From NCBI GenBank assembly GCA_002316795.1, contig DCEE01000034.1, positions 1 through 47,645 on the forward strand: a stretch of 47,645 nt of DNA, in the 5' to 3' direction. Within the stretch, counting starts at the first letter, position 1. Each line of letters opens with the position of its first letter. This DNA is from Synergistaceae bacterium UBA1037. Its GTDB lineage: Bacteria; Synergistota; Synergistia; Synergistales; Synergistaceae. Below are positions 14,510-23,578 of this stretch, piece by piece. The position numbers were made by a program, and so were the translations under genes. The notes beneath the pieces are model-generated. The model made no database searches. It had not been told where the DNA came from and saw only the letters and a list, made by a program, of their open reading frames with translations.

Positions 14510-16489
14510 ATGAGCTTCACTGAAGACGAAAACCGGCACGAGAGGGAGAGCGGACACAATGAAGGTGAATGCTCCTGCTGCTCATGTTCAGCGAATGAAA
14601 ATATATTCTGCGAATGCGAAGAGGATGAAAACGAGGAAAGGGCGGCCTTTTCAAGGGAGTTAAAATTTCTCTCCGCGGCAGGCATAATATTCTTCCTGCT
14701 GCTGATCACAGAAGAATTCTACTTGGATTCTGTCAACAAAGTCCTGCTGAGTTCAGCTTTCATAGCTCTGTACATGGTCTGCGGCCTGCCCGTACTCAGA
14801 TCGGCGCTGCGTGCGATATCAAAGTTGGATATCTTCAATGAGTTTACCCTCATGGGAGCGGCCACCCTCTCCGCTGTCGCTATAGGGGAGATGTCGGAAG
14901 CTGTCGGCGTCATGCTCTTTTACAGGCTGGGAGAGGCTTTTCAGGAGAGGGCCTCCTCCGGATCCAGGCGCTCGATAAAAGCCCTTCTGGCTTCAAAGCC
15001 CCTCTCAGCAAGAGTTCTGAAGGATGGTGAGGCGATAGAGGTCGATCCAAAAGAGATAGTAAGAGGCGACATCATACAGGTAATGCCCGGGGAGATGATC
15101 CCCATCGACGGCATCATAAGGTCAGGAGCTTCTGACATCGACTCATCTTCGATGACAGGGGAGTCGGTCCCGGTTCATGCGGTCCAGGGAGATCCGGTAC
15201 ACGGAGGCACCCTTGCCCTTGACGGACTTCTGACCATCGAGGCAGCAGGTCCCTTTGAGGATTCGACCATAGCGAGGATGCTTGAGATGGTACAAAACGC
15301 GGCAGCCAGGAAATCTCCGACCGAAAGATTTATCACCAGATTCGCAAAATGGTATACGCCCGCAGTCTTCGCCATCGCCTCCATGGTTGCCTTCATCCCC
15401 CCTCTTACCGGCCACGGGGAACTGAGGGAATGGTTTTACAGGGGGCTTGTTCTGCTTGTCATATCCTGCCCCTGCGCTCTTGTGATCTCGATACCTCTTG
15501 GATATTTCGGAGGCATCGGAAGCGCTTCAAAGAGGGGGATCCTGGTAAAGGGAGCAAATGTATTCGACGCACTTGCAAAGGTGACTACGGCAATTTTTGA
15601 CAAGACCGGGACACTGACATACGGCCGTTTCAAGGTAACGAAAGTCGTCCCGTCAGAGGGTACGGCGAGGGAAGAGCTCCTTAAGGCCGCTGCCTCCGCC
15701 GAGTCAGGCTCTACCCATCCTCTGGCTGCGGCTGTAAGGGAGGCCGCAGGAGAGAGTGAGATCGCCCCTGAAGCCGTTCTTACCCAAGCTTCGGGCAAGG
15801 GAATGATCCTTACCCTTGGGGGTTCGGTAACGGCAGCTGGAAACGCAGCCCTTATGGAGGATTTCGGGATAAAGGCAGAGGAAGTCTCCACACCGGGGAC
15901 TGTGATCCACGTAATGAAAGACGGCAGCTACATGGGCTACATAGTCCTTCAGGACAGCCTCAGAAAGGAATCCGGGAGGGCTGTGAGGGAACTTCGGGAA
16001 CAGGGAATCAGAGAGGTCTACATGCTTACGGGGGATCGTGACAGTGTAGCCGGCCTTATTTCGGACGAGCTTGGGCTCAACGGTTACCGTTCGGAACTGA
16101 TGCCTGATGAAAAGGTCGAGGCACTGAAGGAGATATGCAAAGGAGAGACCGAAAAGACCCTCTATGTGGGCGACGGCATAAACGACGGCCCTGTGCTCGT
16201 GACCTCGGAAACGGGCATAGCCATGGGCGGGTTCGGCTCGCAGGTAGCGGTGGAAGTCGCCGATGCTGTCATCCTTGACGACTCCCCGCTTAAGGTCGTT
16301 GAGCTTCTCCGTATAGCGAGAAAGACAAGGGCTATCGTCTGGCAGAATGTCTTCATGGCTCTGGGGGTGAAAGGGATATTCCTCATAGGAGGCGCGGCAG
16401 GCATCGCCGGCCTGTGGGAGGCCGTATTCGCCGATGTCGGCGTCGCCCTTCTCGCGATCCTGAATGCGACAAGGGCATCAAGAGCCTAG
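14510..16489 (+). CDS. Heavy-metal P1B-type ATPase (Zn/Cd/Pb class)
   Basis: An inner-membrane metal-exporting ATPase, 659 residues. The CPC metal site in the membrane is at residues 320-322 (ISCPCALVISIP), the phosphorylated aspartate is D364 in DKTGTLTYG, and TGES, HPLA and GDGINDGP are all present. The SIP(L) continuation and the final DVGVALLAILNA helix point to the ZntA/CadA group, not the copper group. In place of an N-terminal HMA domain there is a short tail rich in Cys, His and acidic residues (C21, C23, C24, C26, C34, C36). GGAGGAGA precedes the ATG. It stands alone between terminators. Confidence 0.92.
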   Translation: MSFTEDENRHERESGHNEGECSCCSCSANENIFCECEEDENEERAAFSRELKFLSAAGIIFFLLLITEEFYLDSVNKVLLSSAFIALYMVCGLPVLRSALRAISKLDIFNEFTLMGAATLSAVAIGEMSEAVGVMLFYRLGEAFQERASSGSRRSIKALLASKPLSARVLKDGEAIEVDPKEIVRGDIIQVMPGEMIPIDGIIRSGASDIDSSSMTGESVPVHAVQGDPVHGGTLALDGLLTIEAAGPFEDSTIARMLEMVQNAAARKSPTERFITRFAKWYTPAVFAIASMVAFIPPLTGHGELREWFYRGLVLLVISCPCALVISIPLGYFGGIGSASKRGILVKGANVFDALAKVTTAIFDKTGTLTYGRFKVTKVVPSEGTAREELLKAAASAESGSTHPLAAAVREAAGESEIAPEAVLTQASGKGMILTLGGSVTAAGNAALMEDFGIKAEEVSTPGTVIHVMKDGSYMGYIVLQDSLRKESGRAVRELREQGIREVYMLTGDRDSVAGLISDELGLNGYRSELMPDEKVEALKEICKGETEKTLYVGDGINDGPVLVTSETGIAMGGFGSQVAVEVADAVILDDSPLKVVELLRIARKTRAIVWQNVFMALGVKGIFLIGGAAGIAGLWEAVFADVGVALLAILNATRASRA

Positions 16490-16503
16490 CAAGTTAAGAA
16501 ATT

Positions 16504-16531
16504 GCCGGTCTCCCCTGGATTGGAGGCCGGC
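16504..16531. terminator. Hairpin between convergent genes
   Basis: GCCGG and CTCC on one side pair with GGAG and CCGGC on the other, located between the stops of the P-ATPase and the flavoprotein. T-tracts are weak on both strands, so terminator function is only probable. Confidence 0.5.
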
Positions 16532-16545
16532 AGCTTTGATATTTA

Positions 16546-18216
16546 TCACTCCACTTCTGTTCCGCACCCGCAGAGGGAACAGTCCCTGAAGAGGCACCCT
16601 CCGTCAAGGTTTGATACGTCGAAGCCCTCCTGCCTCATTATGCAGGAAGCGAAGTATCCCTCTTTTCCGTTACGGCAGTGGACAAATACGGGTTTCTCCC
16701 TGTCGAGGCCGCTGAGCCTGCTCCGAAGTTCCTCAAGCGGTATCCTTTCGAATCCCTCGATCCTTATCGTTGATACGGAGATATCGTCGCCGCTCCTGAC
16801 ATCTATAAAGAGAGCGCCTTCTTCCGGCATACCTTCCACGGAACTCCACTCGGCCTTTTCGACCTTCCCCTCAAGTATGTTTTCAATGACGAAGCCTGTC
16901 ATGTTGACCGGATCCCTCGGAGTTCCGAACGGCGGAGAGTATGCCAGTTCAAGCTCTGTCAGGTCATGTGCGGTCGCCCCCATACGTATGGAAGCGGCAA
17001 GCACGTCACACCTCTTGTCGACCCCCGTGTACCCCACTATCTGAGCTCCCAGGATCTTCCCTGTCGGCACCTCGAATACGACCTTCATCGCCATTTCCCG
17101 GCCTCCGGGATAGTAGCCGGCATGCGGGTGATGGTAGGTAAGCACCTTGTCGTACCGGAGGCCCTGCCTTTCGGCCTCCCTCTCGCTGAGGCCTGTGAAG
17201 GCCACAGTCATGTCGAATATCTTCAGTATCCCCGTTCCCTGTATCCCTCCGTAGCGGCTCTTTATTCCAGCAATGTTGTCGGCCGCGATCCTCCCCTGCT
17301 TGTTGGCAGGTCCAGCAAGGGCTATGGAAGCGGGCTTTCCCGTGATGAAGTTCCTTACCTCAGTGACGTCGCCCACCGCATAAATATCGTGGTCCGAGGT
17401 CCTCATATATTCATCGGTCTTTATAAAACCTCTCTCGTTGAGAGCGAGCCCGGCATCTTTCGCAAGCTCGCTCTGGGGCCTCGCCCCAACGGACATTAGG
17501 ACCATGTCCGTCACGACCCCGCTCTCCTTAAGCCTCAGCGTAAGGCCGGAGTCTCCCTTCTCTATGGCTGTGACTCCGTCGTTCAGTATGACCTTTATAC
17601 CCTTTTCCATGACATATTTGAGGACCGGGAGGGCCATGTCGGCATCGATAGGCGCGATAAGGTGGTCGCTCAGCTCGACTATAGTCACTTCGACACCGGA
17701 CTCCGCGAGGTTTTCGGCCACTTCGAGCCCGATCGCCCCTCCCCCAACTATAGCTGCTTTTCTGACACGCTTCTCCCTGATGTATTCCTTGATCCTGACG
17801 GCATCGGGTATGCTCCAGAGGGTAAATACCCCTTCGGCATCGATCCCCGGGATGTTCGGCCTGAACGGAAAGGAACCGGTGGATATGATAAGTTTGTCGT
17901 AGCTTTCGATATATTTTATTCCTGTCGTGATATCCTCGACTTCTACTTTTTTGTCCTCCCTGTTTATAGAAGTCACCCTGCTGTTGATTCGGACATCGAT
18001 ATTGTTCTTCTTCCTGAACTCTTCCGGAGTTCTGACTATCAATCTCTTCTCGTCATCTACGAGCTTCCCGCCCAGAAAGTAGGGCAGGCCGCAGGCGGCA
18101 TAAGAGACGTAAGGCCCCTTATCGAACATTAGGATCTCAGCCTTTTCATCCAACCTTCTGAGCCTGGCCGCTGCAGTCGCTCCCCCAGCCACTCCGCCGA
18201 TTATGAGCACCTTCAT
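16546..18216 (-). CDS. CoA-disulfide reductase-like flavoprotein with rhodanese domain
   Basis: A 556-residue FAD/NAD(P)H oxidoreductase. The FAD-binding GGVAGGATAAARL opens the protein, the single redox cysteine C42 in SYAACGLPY is typical of CoA-disulfide reductases, NADH oxidases and NADH-dependent persulfide reductases, and GGGAIGLEVAENL binds NAD(P)H. The last ~100 residues are a rhodanese domain with active cysteine C514 (VHCRNGKEG), followed by an unusual tail CLFRDCSLCGCG. With the rhodanese domain a per- or polysulfide reductase role is likely. The start is set at M of MKVLIIGG because AAAGGAGG lies eight bases before it; the frame is open 14 codons further up. Confidence 0.9.
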   Translation of the reverse strand: MKVLIIGGVAGGATAAARLRRLDEKAEILMFDKGPYVSYAACGLPYFLGGKLVDDEKRLIVRTPEEFRKKNNIDVRINSRVTSINREDKKVEVEDITTGIKYIESYDKLIISTGSFPFRPNIPGIDAEGVFTLWSIPDAVRIKEYIREKRVRKAAIVGGGAIGLEVAENLAESGVEVTIVELSDHLIAPIDADMALPVLKYVMEKGIKVILNDGVTAIEKGDSGLTLRLKESGVVTDMVLMSVGARPQSELAKDAGLALNERGFIKTDEYMRTSDHDIYAVGDVTEVRNFITGKPASIALAGPANKQGRIAADNIAGIKSRYGGIQGTGILKIFDMTVAFTGLSEREAERQGLRYDKVLTYHHPHAGYYPGGREMAMKVVFEVPTGKILGAQIVGYTGVDKRCDVLAASIRMGATAHDLTELELAYSPPFGTPRDPVNMTGFVIENILEGKVEKAEWSSVEGMPEEGALFIDVRSGDDISVSTIRIEGFERIPLEELRSRLSGLDREKPVFVHCRNGKEGYFASCIMRQEGFDVSNLDGGCLFRDCSLCGCGTEVE

Positions 18217-18381
18217 TTCCGCTGCCTCCTTTTGCTTTCTATGCTGCGATAATTTCATTATCGATCAGATGAACACAGCAATATATTAACATCATTTCTA
18301 TCGTGTCTGTACATAGAACGGCGGATAATGGATAATCTGTATAAGCTTCTAAAAATTCAAACTAAAAAGGGGAGTTAGATC

Positions 18382-18744
18382 ATGCTCTTTATCTGTTATC
18401 CTGCCTGAGGGACCTGCAAAAAAGCCCGTGCATGGCTTGACAAAAACAAGATCGGATACTCGGAGAGGGACATAAAGTTGGACAATCCCACAGCAGAGGA
18501 AATCAAAAAATGGCACAAAATGAGCGGAGCCGAGCTGAAAAAATTCTTCAACACAAGCGGCCAGATCTACAGAAGCTTGGAACTGAGCGAAAAACTTCCG
18601 GACATGAGCGAAGATGAGCAGATAAAACTTCTCGCTAAAGACGGCATGCTAGTCAAAAGACCCCTCCTGGTAGGGAGTGACTTTGTCATTACAGGCTTCA
18701 AGGAGGGAGAATGGGAAGAGAAGCTTTTGAAGAAAAACAAATAA
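18382..18744 (+). CDS. ArsC/Spx-family protein, probable selenoprotein (UGA read as Sec)
   Basis: A 120-residue thioredoxin-fold protein of the ArsC/Spx/YffB family if the TGA at 18406-18408 is read as selenocysteine. The N-terminus becomes MLFICYPAUGTCKKARAWL, so Sec9 stands exactly where relatives with YPKCxTC carry the catalytic cysteine, with C12 as resolving partner. The rest is well conserved in my recollection of the family: RDIKLDNPTAEEIKKWH, FFNTSG, LLAKDGMLVKRPLLVG. AAGGGGAG sits seven bases before the ATG. Ordinary gene calling would start after the TGA, at TTG 18478 (88 residues), losing the active site. A pseudogene stop is the alternative but less likely, because the remainder is intact. 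The substrate is unknown; arsenate reduction is not established. Confidence 0.87.
18406..18438 (+). promoter_or_regulatory. Candidate bacterial SECIS element
   Basis: Directly after the UGA, AAGCC (18422-18426) pairs with GGCTT (18434-18438) around the 7-nt loop CGTGCAT. The loop begins 18 nt after the UGA, within the spacing expected for bacterial SECIS hairpins bound by SelB, and has a G at its second position. Confidence 0.6.
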
Positions 18745-18876
18745 CTCAGACAAATATCAAAACTAAAGTTTTTCCGCAATAATGCCGATGGAAACCAACA
18801 AAACATCGTGTTAAGATTTTAAAACAAACACAAAAAAGATATTTTGGAAAGTTTATAAAAAAGGAGGTACATGCAA

Positions 18877-19305
18877 ATGCTTACAAGTTCACGCAATCAG
18901 TTTAAAGGTACGGTAAAATCGATAAAAAAGGGTGCAGTCAACGACGAAATAGTCATCCAACTTCCCGGAGGGACCGAGCTTACCTCGATAATCACCGAGA
19001 CAAGCACAACTGCGTTGGGGCTAAAAGAGGGAACAGCGGTAATAGCTCTTGTTAAGGCCTCCTGGGTGATCCTGGCAGCGGATCTTGAGGGCATCAGGCT
19101 CTCAGCCCGCAACCAGCTCTGCGGCAAGGTAAAGGAAGTCAAGACCGGATCAGTAAACAGCGAGGTCGTTGTCACGCTTGACGGCGGTGAGGAGCTTGTC
19201 GCGATCGTTACATGCGAAAGTGAGAAGAGGCTCGGGCTCGTCCCCGGCAAAAAGGTCACCGCGCTGATAAAGGCACCGCATATCATAGTGGGAGTCGCTG
19301 AATAA
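18877..19305 (+). CDS. Molbindin, tandem Mop/TOBE-domain protein
   Basis: About 142 residues made of two similar ~68-residue Mop/TOBE domains: SSRNQFKGTVKSIKKGAVNDEIVI and SARNQLCGKVKEVKTGSVNSEVVV begin repeats 1 and 2, each ending in an ALVKAS- or ALIKAP-type strand. Such di-Mop proteins bind molybdate or tungstate oxyanions in the cytoplasm for storage or buffering. AAGGAGGT is followed by ATGs at 18871 and 18877; the second has the normal 8-base spacing and was chosen. A strong terminator follows. The gene would support molybdenum- or tungsten-dependent enzymes, in keeping with an anaerobe. Confidence 0.9.
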   Translation: MLTSSRNQFKGTVKSIKKGAVNDEIVIQLPGGTELTSIITETSTTALGLKEGTAVIALVKASWVILAADLEGIRLSARNQLCGKVKEVKTGSVNSEVVVTLDGGEELVAIVTCESEKRLGLVPGKKVTALIKAPHIIVGVAE

Positions 19306-19350
19306 CTTAAATTAGCAACCTTTAACAGCTCAGATAATTATAAAGCCAAA

Positions 19351-19380
19351 AAATACGGGGCATCCGCCCCGTATTTTTTT
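19351..19380 (+). terminator. Rho-independent terminator
   Basis: AAATACGGGGC and GCCCCGTATTT form a stem around ATCC, ending in a run of seven T. It ends the molbindin transcript. Confidence 0.93.
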
Positions 19381-19511
19381 ATTGACGTCCGGGTGGGTAA
19401 GCACTAAAAGCCCTTGACTGATCCCCCTTCAGGCATGAAAATTACATTTTCACCCAAAAACAGGAAAGTGCTGAACAGGCGCACTGAAATAAGGATCAGG
19501 AGGGCCGGGAG

Positions 19512-20006
19512 ATGGAAAGTGAGATCAGGAAAAAGATACTTGGGATAATCGAGAAGGATGCCAGGCTGAATGCCGGCGAAATAGCAGCCATGCTCGGCCT
19601 GGATGCGGAAGAAACAGCTTCGGAGATCAGGGCCATGGAGAAGGAGGGCATAATCTGCGGATACCATGCCTTCATCAACTGGGACAAGACCGATGACGAC
19701 AAAATATCTGCCCTTATAGAACTGAAGGTGACTCCCCAAAGGGGCATGGGCTTTGACAAGATAGCGGAGAAGATCTACCAGTACCCTGAGGTGGAATCCC
19801 TCTACCTCATGTCAGGCGGATATGACTTTACCGTGATACTGAAGAGGACGACCATGAAGGAGATCGCGGCTTTCGTATCATCGAAGCTCGCGGTGATAGA
19901 TGAGGTACAGAGCACCGCCACCCACATAGTGCTCGTGAGATATAAGGACCATGGGACACCCTTCATTGAACCCCGCAAAGACATGAGGATGGTAGTCACC
20001 CCATGA
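19512..20006 (+). CDS. Lrp/AsnC-family transcriptional regulator
   Basis: 164 residues: an N-terminal winged helix (ILGIIEKDARLNAGEIAAML, then the recognition region and EKEGIICGY) and a C-terminal RAM/ACT-like effector domain (SLYLMSGGYDFTVIL). These regulators sense amino acids. The ATG follows AGGAGGGCCGGGAG. The stop overlaps the start of the aminotransferase in an ATGA, so regulator and enzyme are made together, and the regulator most likely controls this pair. Confidence 0.92.
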   Translation: MESEIRKKILGIIEKDARLNAGEIAAMLGLDAEETASEIRAMEKEGIICGYHAFINWDKTDDDKISALIELKVTPQRGMGFDKIAEKIYQYPEVESLYLMSGGYDFTVILKRTTMKEIAAFVSSKLAVIDEVQSTATHIVLVRYKDHGTPFIEPRKDMRMVVTP

Positions 20007-21178
20007 GGGACTTTATCTGCTCCAGGATCAAAATGATAAAGCCTTCGGGCATACGCAGGCTATTCGACATAGCCAACGAGATACCCGACGTGATATCCCT
20101 CGGTGTCGGCGAGCCTGACTTCGATACCCCCTGGCACATAAGGGAGGAGGGCATCTACGCACTCCAAAAGGGCCGGACCTTTTACACCTCAAACTCCGGG
20201 CTTCCCGAGCTGCGGGAAGAGATATGCAAAAACATAAAGAGGAAGTACGGCCTCGATTACAACAGCAAAAACGAGGTTGTTGTGACGATAGGCGGCAGCG
20301 AAGCTATAGACATCGCACTCAGAACACTTATCGACCCGGGGGACGAGATCGTCTACCCCGAACCCTGCTTCGTCTCCTACCAGCCCTGTATACTGCTCTC
20401 GGACGGAGTCCCCGTACCAATAGAGCTGAGCGCAGAGACCGAATTCCGCCTTACGCCGGAGAAGCTTGAAAGCGCGATCACAGAAAAAACAAAGGCGCTC
20501 CTTATTTCATACCCGAGCAACCCGACCGGGGCGATAATGGAGAGGGCAGACCTTGAGAAGATAGCCGACGTCGTACGCAGACATGACATCATGGTGATAA
20601 CGGACGAGATATACAGCGAGCTTTCCTACAAAGACCGCCATGTCAGCATTGCCAATATGCCGGGAATGCAGGAGAGGACCATACTGATCAACGGTTTTTC
20701 AAAGGCCTACGCCATGACCGGCTGGCGTCTGGGATATGCACTGGCCCCGGCCCGCATCATGGAATACATGCTCAAGATCCATCAGTTCGCGATAATGTCT
20801 GCCCCTACTATCAGCCAGTATGCGGCTGTTTCAGCTCTGCGCGACGGGGACAAAGACATTGAAATGATGAAGGAGTCATACGACCAGAGGAGACGATTCC
20901 TGATGGAGACCTTCAGGGAGATGGGACTGCCATGCTTCGAGCCCTACGGGGCCTTCTACGTCTTCCCGGACATTTCCGAGTTCGGCATGAACTCGGAGGA
21001 GTTCTGCACGGCCCTGCTGAAGGCGGAGAATGTAGCTGTCGTGCCCGGGTCTGCCTTCGGTGAGTGCGGTGACAGACATGTCAGGATATCCTACGCTTAT
21101 TCGGTCGATACACTCAAAGAGGCTATGAAAAGGCTCAGCCGTTTCGTCCAGGAACTCCGGGGAAAACATCGTTCCTAA
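20003..21178 (+). CDS. Class I/II aminotransferase (PLP)
   Basis: 391 residues, fold type I. LGVGEPDFDTP, SNSGLPELREEI, SYPSNPTGA, DEIYSELSY and the PLP lysine in GFSKAYAMTGWRLGYA are all present, and the final arginine in HVRISYAYS should bind the substrate carboxylate. The pattern fits the aspartate/aromatic aminotransferase subgroup Iγ common in Lrp-linked pairs. The exact amino-donor specificity cannot be read. It overlaps the Lrp gene by four bases and ends before a strong terminator. An amino-acid catabolic role suits the organism. Confidence 0.93.
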   Translation: MRDFICSRIKMIKPSGIRRLFDIANEIPDVISLGVGEPDFDTPWHIREEGIYALQKGRTFYTSNSGLPELREEICKNIKRKYGLDYNSKNEVVVTIGGSEAIDIALRTLIDPGDEIVYPEPCFVSYQPCILLSDGVPVPIELSAETEFRLTPEKLESAITEKTKALLISYPSNPTGAIMERADLEKIADVVRRHDIMVITDEIYSELSYKDRHVSIANMPGMQERTILINGFSKAYAMTGWRLGYALAPARIMEYMLKIHQFAIMSAPTISQYAAVSALRDGDKDIEMMKESYDQRRRFLMETFREMGLPCFEPYGAFYVFPDISEFGMNSEEFCTALLKAENVAVVPGSAFGECGDRHVRISYAYSVDTLKEAMKRLSRFVQELRGKHRS

Positions 21179-21187
21179 AAATCATGA

Positions 21188-21217
21188 GAGCCGCAGCGTG
21201 GTCTGCGGCTCTTTTTT
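21188..21217 (+). terminator. Rho-independent terminator
   Basis: GAGCCGCAG pairs with CTGCGGCTC around six bases, then six T. The opposite strand has a weaker T-run further off and may use it to end the kdnA transcript. Confidence 0.9.
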
Positions 21218-21243
21218 ATCCTTGTTCCGGCATGTTCTCACAG

Positions 21244-22422
21244 TCAAAGTGCTGTTTTCGCACCATACCTGACCGAGCTGACGATCCGCTCGACCTCTTC
21301 GCCGCTCATGTTGATATTCAGCCCCGCCATGACAGCTCTGCTTAAGATCGCATCCGTACCTTCCATCGTCTCGGGTGCGTAGGAGGGCGCCCTTATCCCG
21401 AAGATATCTTTTTCCCCCATATCTTCCAGCGCCTTCCAATGTTTGGCGAAGTGCCAGGTGTTTTCCGATATTATGCTGAATTGTGTCCCGGCTTGTGCGG
21501 CGGCGCTCCTAAAGCACAGAGCGGCTTCAGCCGAGGGGAGCATGAATATGAGGTGGGATGCGGTGTCACCCTCATCATCATGCATGGGCCTCTCCTTTAT
21601 GCCCGTATCTTTTACGGCATCCAGTATCCTTTTCTTTGTCGCCCTCATCCTGCTTAGAGCAGCGTCCATCTTGTCAAGCGCGACCGATCCCAGTGCTCCC
21701 TGAAGTTCGCTTAGTCTGTAATTGACCCCGAGCCCGAACTTTCCCTCCTGTCCGCGGTCGTGCTCCTTGCTGTGGATGTGGCCGTGGTCGTGGTAGCAAT
21801 CCATCATGAACCAGAGGTCCTCATCATCCGTAAAGACGATCCCACCCTCTCCGACGGTCAGGGTCTTGTTCGGATCGAAGCTCCAGGTCCCGCATTTTCC
21901 TATCGATCCAAGAAACCTTCCTTTGTAAGTCCCCCCGACGACCTCACAGGCGTCTTCGATTACAGGTATGCCGTATATCCTGCTTATCTCCATGAATGCG
22001 TCCATATCGGCCGCAGCCCCGAACATGTGTACGGGCATCAGCGCTCCGGTCCTTTCCGTGATCAGCTTTTCGGCGGACCGCGGATCAAGTCCCAGTGTGC
22101 TGTCTATCTCCCCGAGGACCGGGACTGCTCCGCATGCGACTATCGCCTCTATCGTAGCTATGAAGGTGAAGGGAGAGGTTATGACCTCGTCTCCCGGCCC
22201 GATCCCCAGACCCTTCAGCGCGACTGTCAGCGCTGCCGTTCCGTTTGCTACGGCCAGCGCATGCTTTGATCCGGTGATCCATTTTGCCTTGTTTTCAAAT
22301 TCTTCGACACGATAGATGCCCTTCCTGACAGAGTGAGATCCGTATCTGTGGATCATTTTCCTCTCTACGACATCTGTAACCGCCCTTATCTCCTCTGCTC
22401 CGAAAAGCTCTGTCCCTGCCAT
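21244..22422 (-). CDS. kdnA: 8-amino-3,8-dideoxy-octulosonate transaminase (KdnA-like, DegT family)
   Basis: A 392-residue PLP aminotransferase of the DegT/DnrJ/EryC1 family. MAGTELFGAEE, SFDPNKTLTVGEGG (PLP lysine K186), a CYHDHGHIH segment and the DRG...LGVNYRLSELQGALG stretch resemble Shewanella KdnA, as I remember that sequence. KdnA aminates the 8-oxo product of KdnB to give 8-amino-Kdo. Start at the second ATG, six to seven bases after AGGAGGG; an ATG two codons up lies too close to it. It is the third gene of kdsB-kdnB-kdnA, and that grouping is the main support for the specific name. Confidence 0.82.
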   Translation of the reverse strand: MAGTELFGAEEIRAVTDVVERKMIHRYGSHSVRKGIYRVEEFENKAKWITGSKHALAVANGTAALTVALKGLGIGPGDEVITSPFTFIATIEAIVACGAVPVLGEIDSTLGLDPRSAEKLITERTGALMPVHMFGAAADMDAFMEISRIYGIPVIEDACEVVGGTYKGRFLGSIGKCGTWSFDPNKTLTVGEGGIVFTDDEDLWFMMDCYHDHGHIHSKEHDRGQEGKFGLGVNYRLSELQGALGSVALDKMDAALSRMRATKKRILDAVKDTGIKERPMHDDEGDTASHLIFMLPSAEAALCFRSAAAQAGTQFSIISENTWHFAKHWKALEDMGEKDIFGIRAPSYAPETMEGTDAILSRAVMAGLNINMSGEEVERIVSSVRYGAKTAL

Positions 22423-22462
22423 GCTCATCCCTCCTATTTCATGTCAAACTGCTGCATGTCCT

Positions 22463-23578
22463 TTATGCTTCTGATATTTTTCTGTATTTGTCTGCAATGG
22501 ATCCTGACAAAACCTCTTTATTTAGGCCTGTCCCGAAACAGCTCTCCCAGAGCTTTTCCATTCCAAGTGCGGTTTTCGTCATCTTTGGGATATCTTTTTC
22601 TCGGATCCCGTAGTCTGATGCCTTTGGAATCTCCATTCCGTTCAGCTCAAGGAATCTGAGGGTCTCCGCATAGCCGTCAGGATATATCTCCTCCAGGGCG
22701 AGCATGGATATCGTTACGGCAACGCTGTGAGGCAGTGTGAGAGAAGAGTTGCTGAGTCCGTACGAAAGGGCATGTGCAGCCCCGACCCTTCCCCCTATAC
22801 TGCTGCTTCCGCCCAGTACTGACGCCATCGCAGCCATTATCGCAGTTTCAGTCTCATATCCTTCGAGCCTGCGGGAGAGGGCCTCCTTCGCCAGGATCAC
22901 TCCCTGCGAAGCATCCGCGAGCGCCTCTGCCGAACAGGTCCTGCTTTTTGTGATCTCGTAGTGGTGGTAGTAGCAGTCCATGAGAGTGTAGAACCTGTTG
23001 AATTTTTTTGCTCCGGACGAAAGCTGCGGGTCGATGAAGGCAACAGAGGGAGCGGCGAACCTGTTGTTTATGCCAAGCTTCTTTTCCGGACCCCTGAGTA
23101 CGGCTATGGGTGTGATCTCCGCTCCGGTGCCGCTAAGCGTGGGAAGGACCCACGTTTCAAGCCCCCTTTTCATTTCCATGCCGTAACCCTGGTATCGTGA
23201 CGAGGGGCCGGGGTTTGCCGTACAGAGAGCGGCCGCCTTGGCCAGGTCCATCACAGATCCGCCTCCTGCCGCAACTATGAGATCCGAGCCCTCCGGATCC
23301 GACCTGATCATCCCGGTCAGGAAGTCGACATCCTCTGTTTTTGGTTCGGATGAGGTGGCGTCGAAGATCATGACCGGAGATCCCTCAAAAAGAACAGAGA
23401 AGGCCTTCTGTCCCCGAAGCGAGCTGTCCAGCACATAAAAGGGATGCCTAGACTCTCTCCGGGCCCTTTCCAGCAAATCATCAACACCTTCTTTAGTACA
23501 GACCACCTCAGTCTCGAATTCAGTGCTCCACCACGGAGCGGCATTTATAAAACTGTCCATATCAGCGGGTATTTTCAT
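22463..23578 (-). CDS. kdnB: Kdo 8-oxidase (KdnB-like, iron-type alcohol dehydrogenase)
   Basis: A 371-residue protein of the Fe-dependent (group III) alcohol dehydrogenase family. GGGSVMDLAK (105-114) binds NAD(P), GTGAEIT follows, and metal ligands are expected in LMDCYYHHYE, AAHALSYG and LPHSVAV. In Shewanella, KdnB oxidises C8 of Kdo before transamination. Start at MKIPADMD, preceded by AAGGAGG with a long 11-base gap; the open frame extends 18 codons upstream without better signals. Between a CMP-Kdo synthetase and a KdnA-like aminotransferase, the Kdo role is well supported by context, less by sequence alone. Confidence 0.8.
   Translation of the reverse strand: MKIPADMDSFINAAPWWSTEFETEVVCTKEGVDDLLERARRESRHPFYVLDSSLRGQKAFSVLFEGSPVMIFDATSSEPKTEDVDFLTGMIRSDPEGSDLIVAAGGGSVMDLAKAAALCTANPGPSSRYQGYGMEMKRGLETWVLPTLSGTGAEITPIAVLRGPEKKLGINNRFAAPSVAFIDPQLSSGAKKFNRFYTLMDCYYHHYEITKSRTCSAEALADASQGVILAKEALSRRLEGYETETAIMAAMASVLGGSSSIGGRVGAAHALSYGLSNSSLTLPHSVAVTISMLALEEIYPDGYAETLRFLELNGMEIPKASDYGIREKDIPKMTKTALGMEKLWESCFGTGLNKEVLSGSIADKYRKISEA

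Noticed and set aside
18406..18408. TGA as a nonsense mutation making a pseudogene
   Set aside because: It falls exactly on the catalytic cysteine codon, is followed by a hairpin at the right distance, and the rest of the gene is intact.
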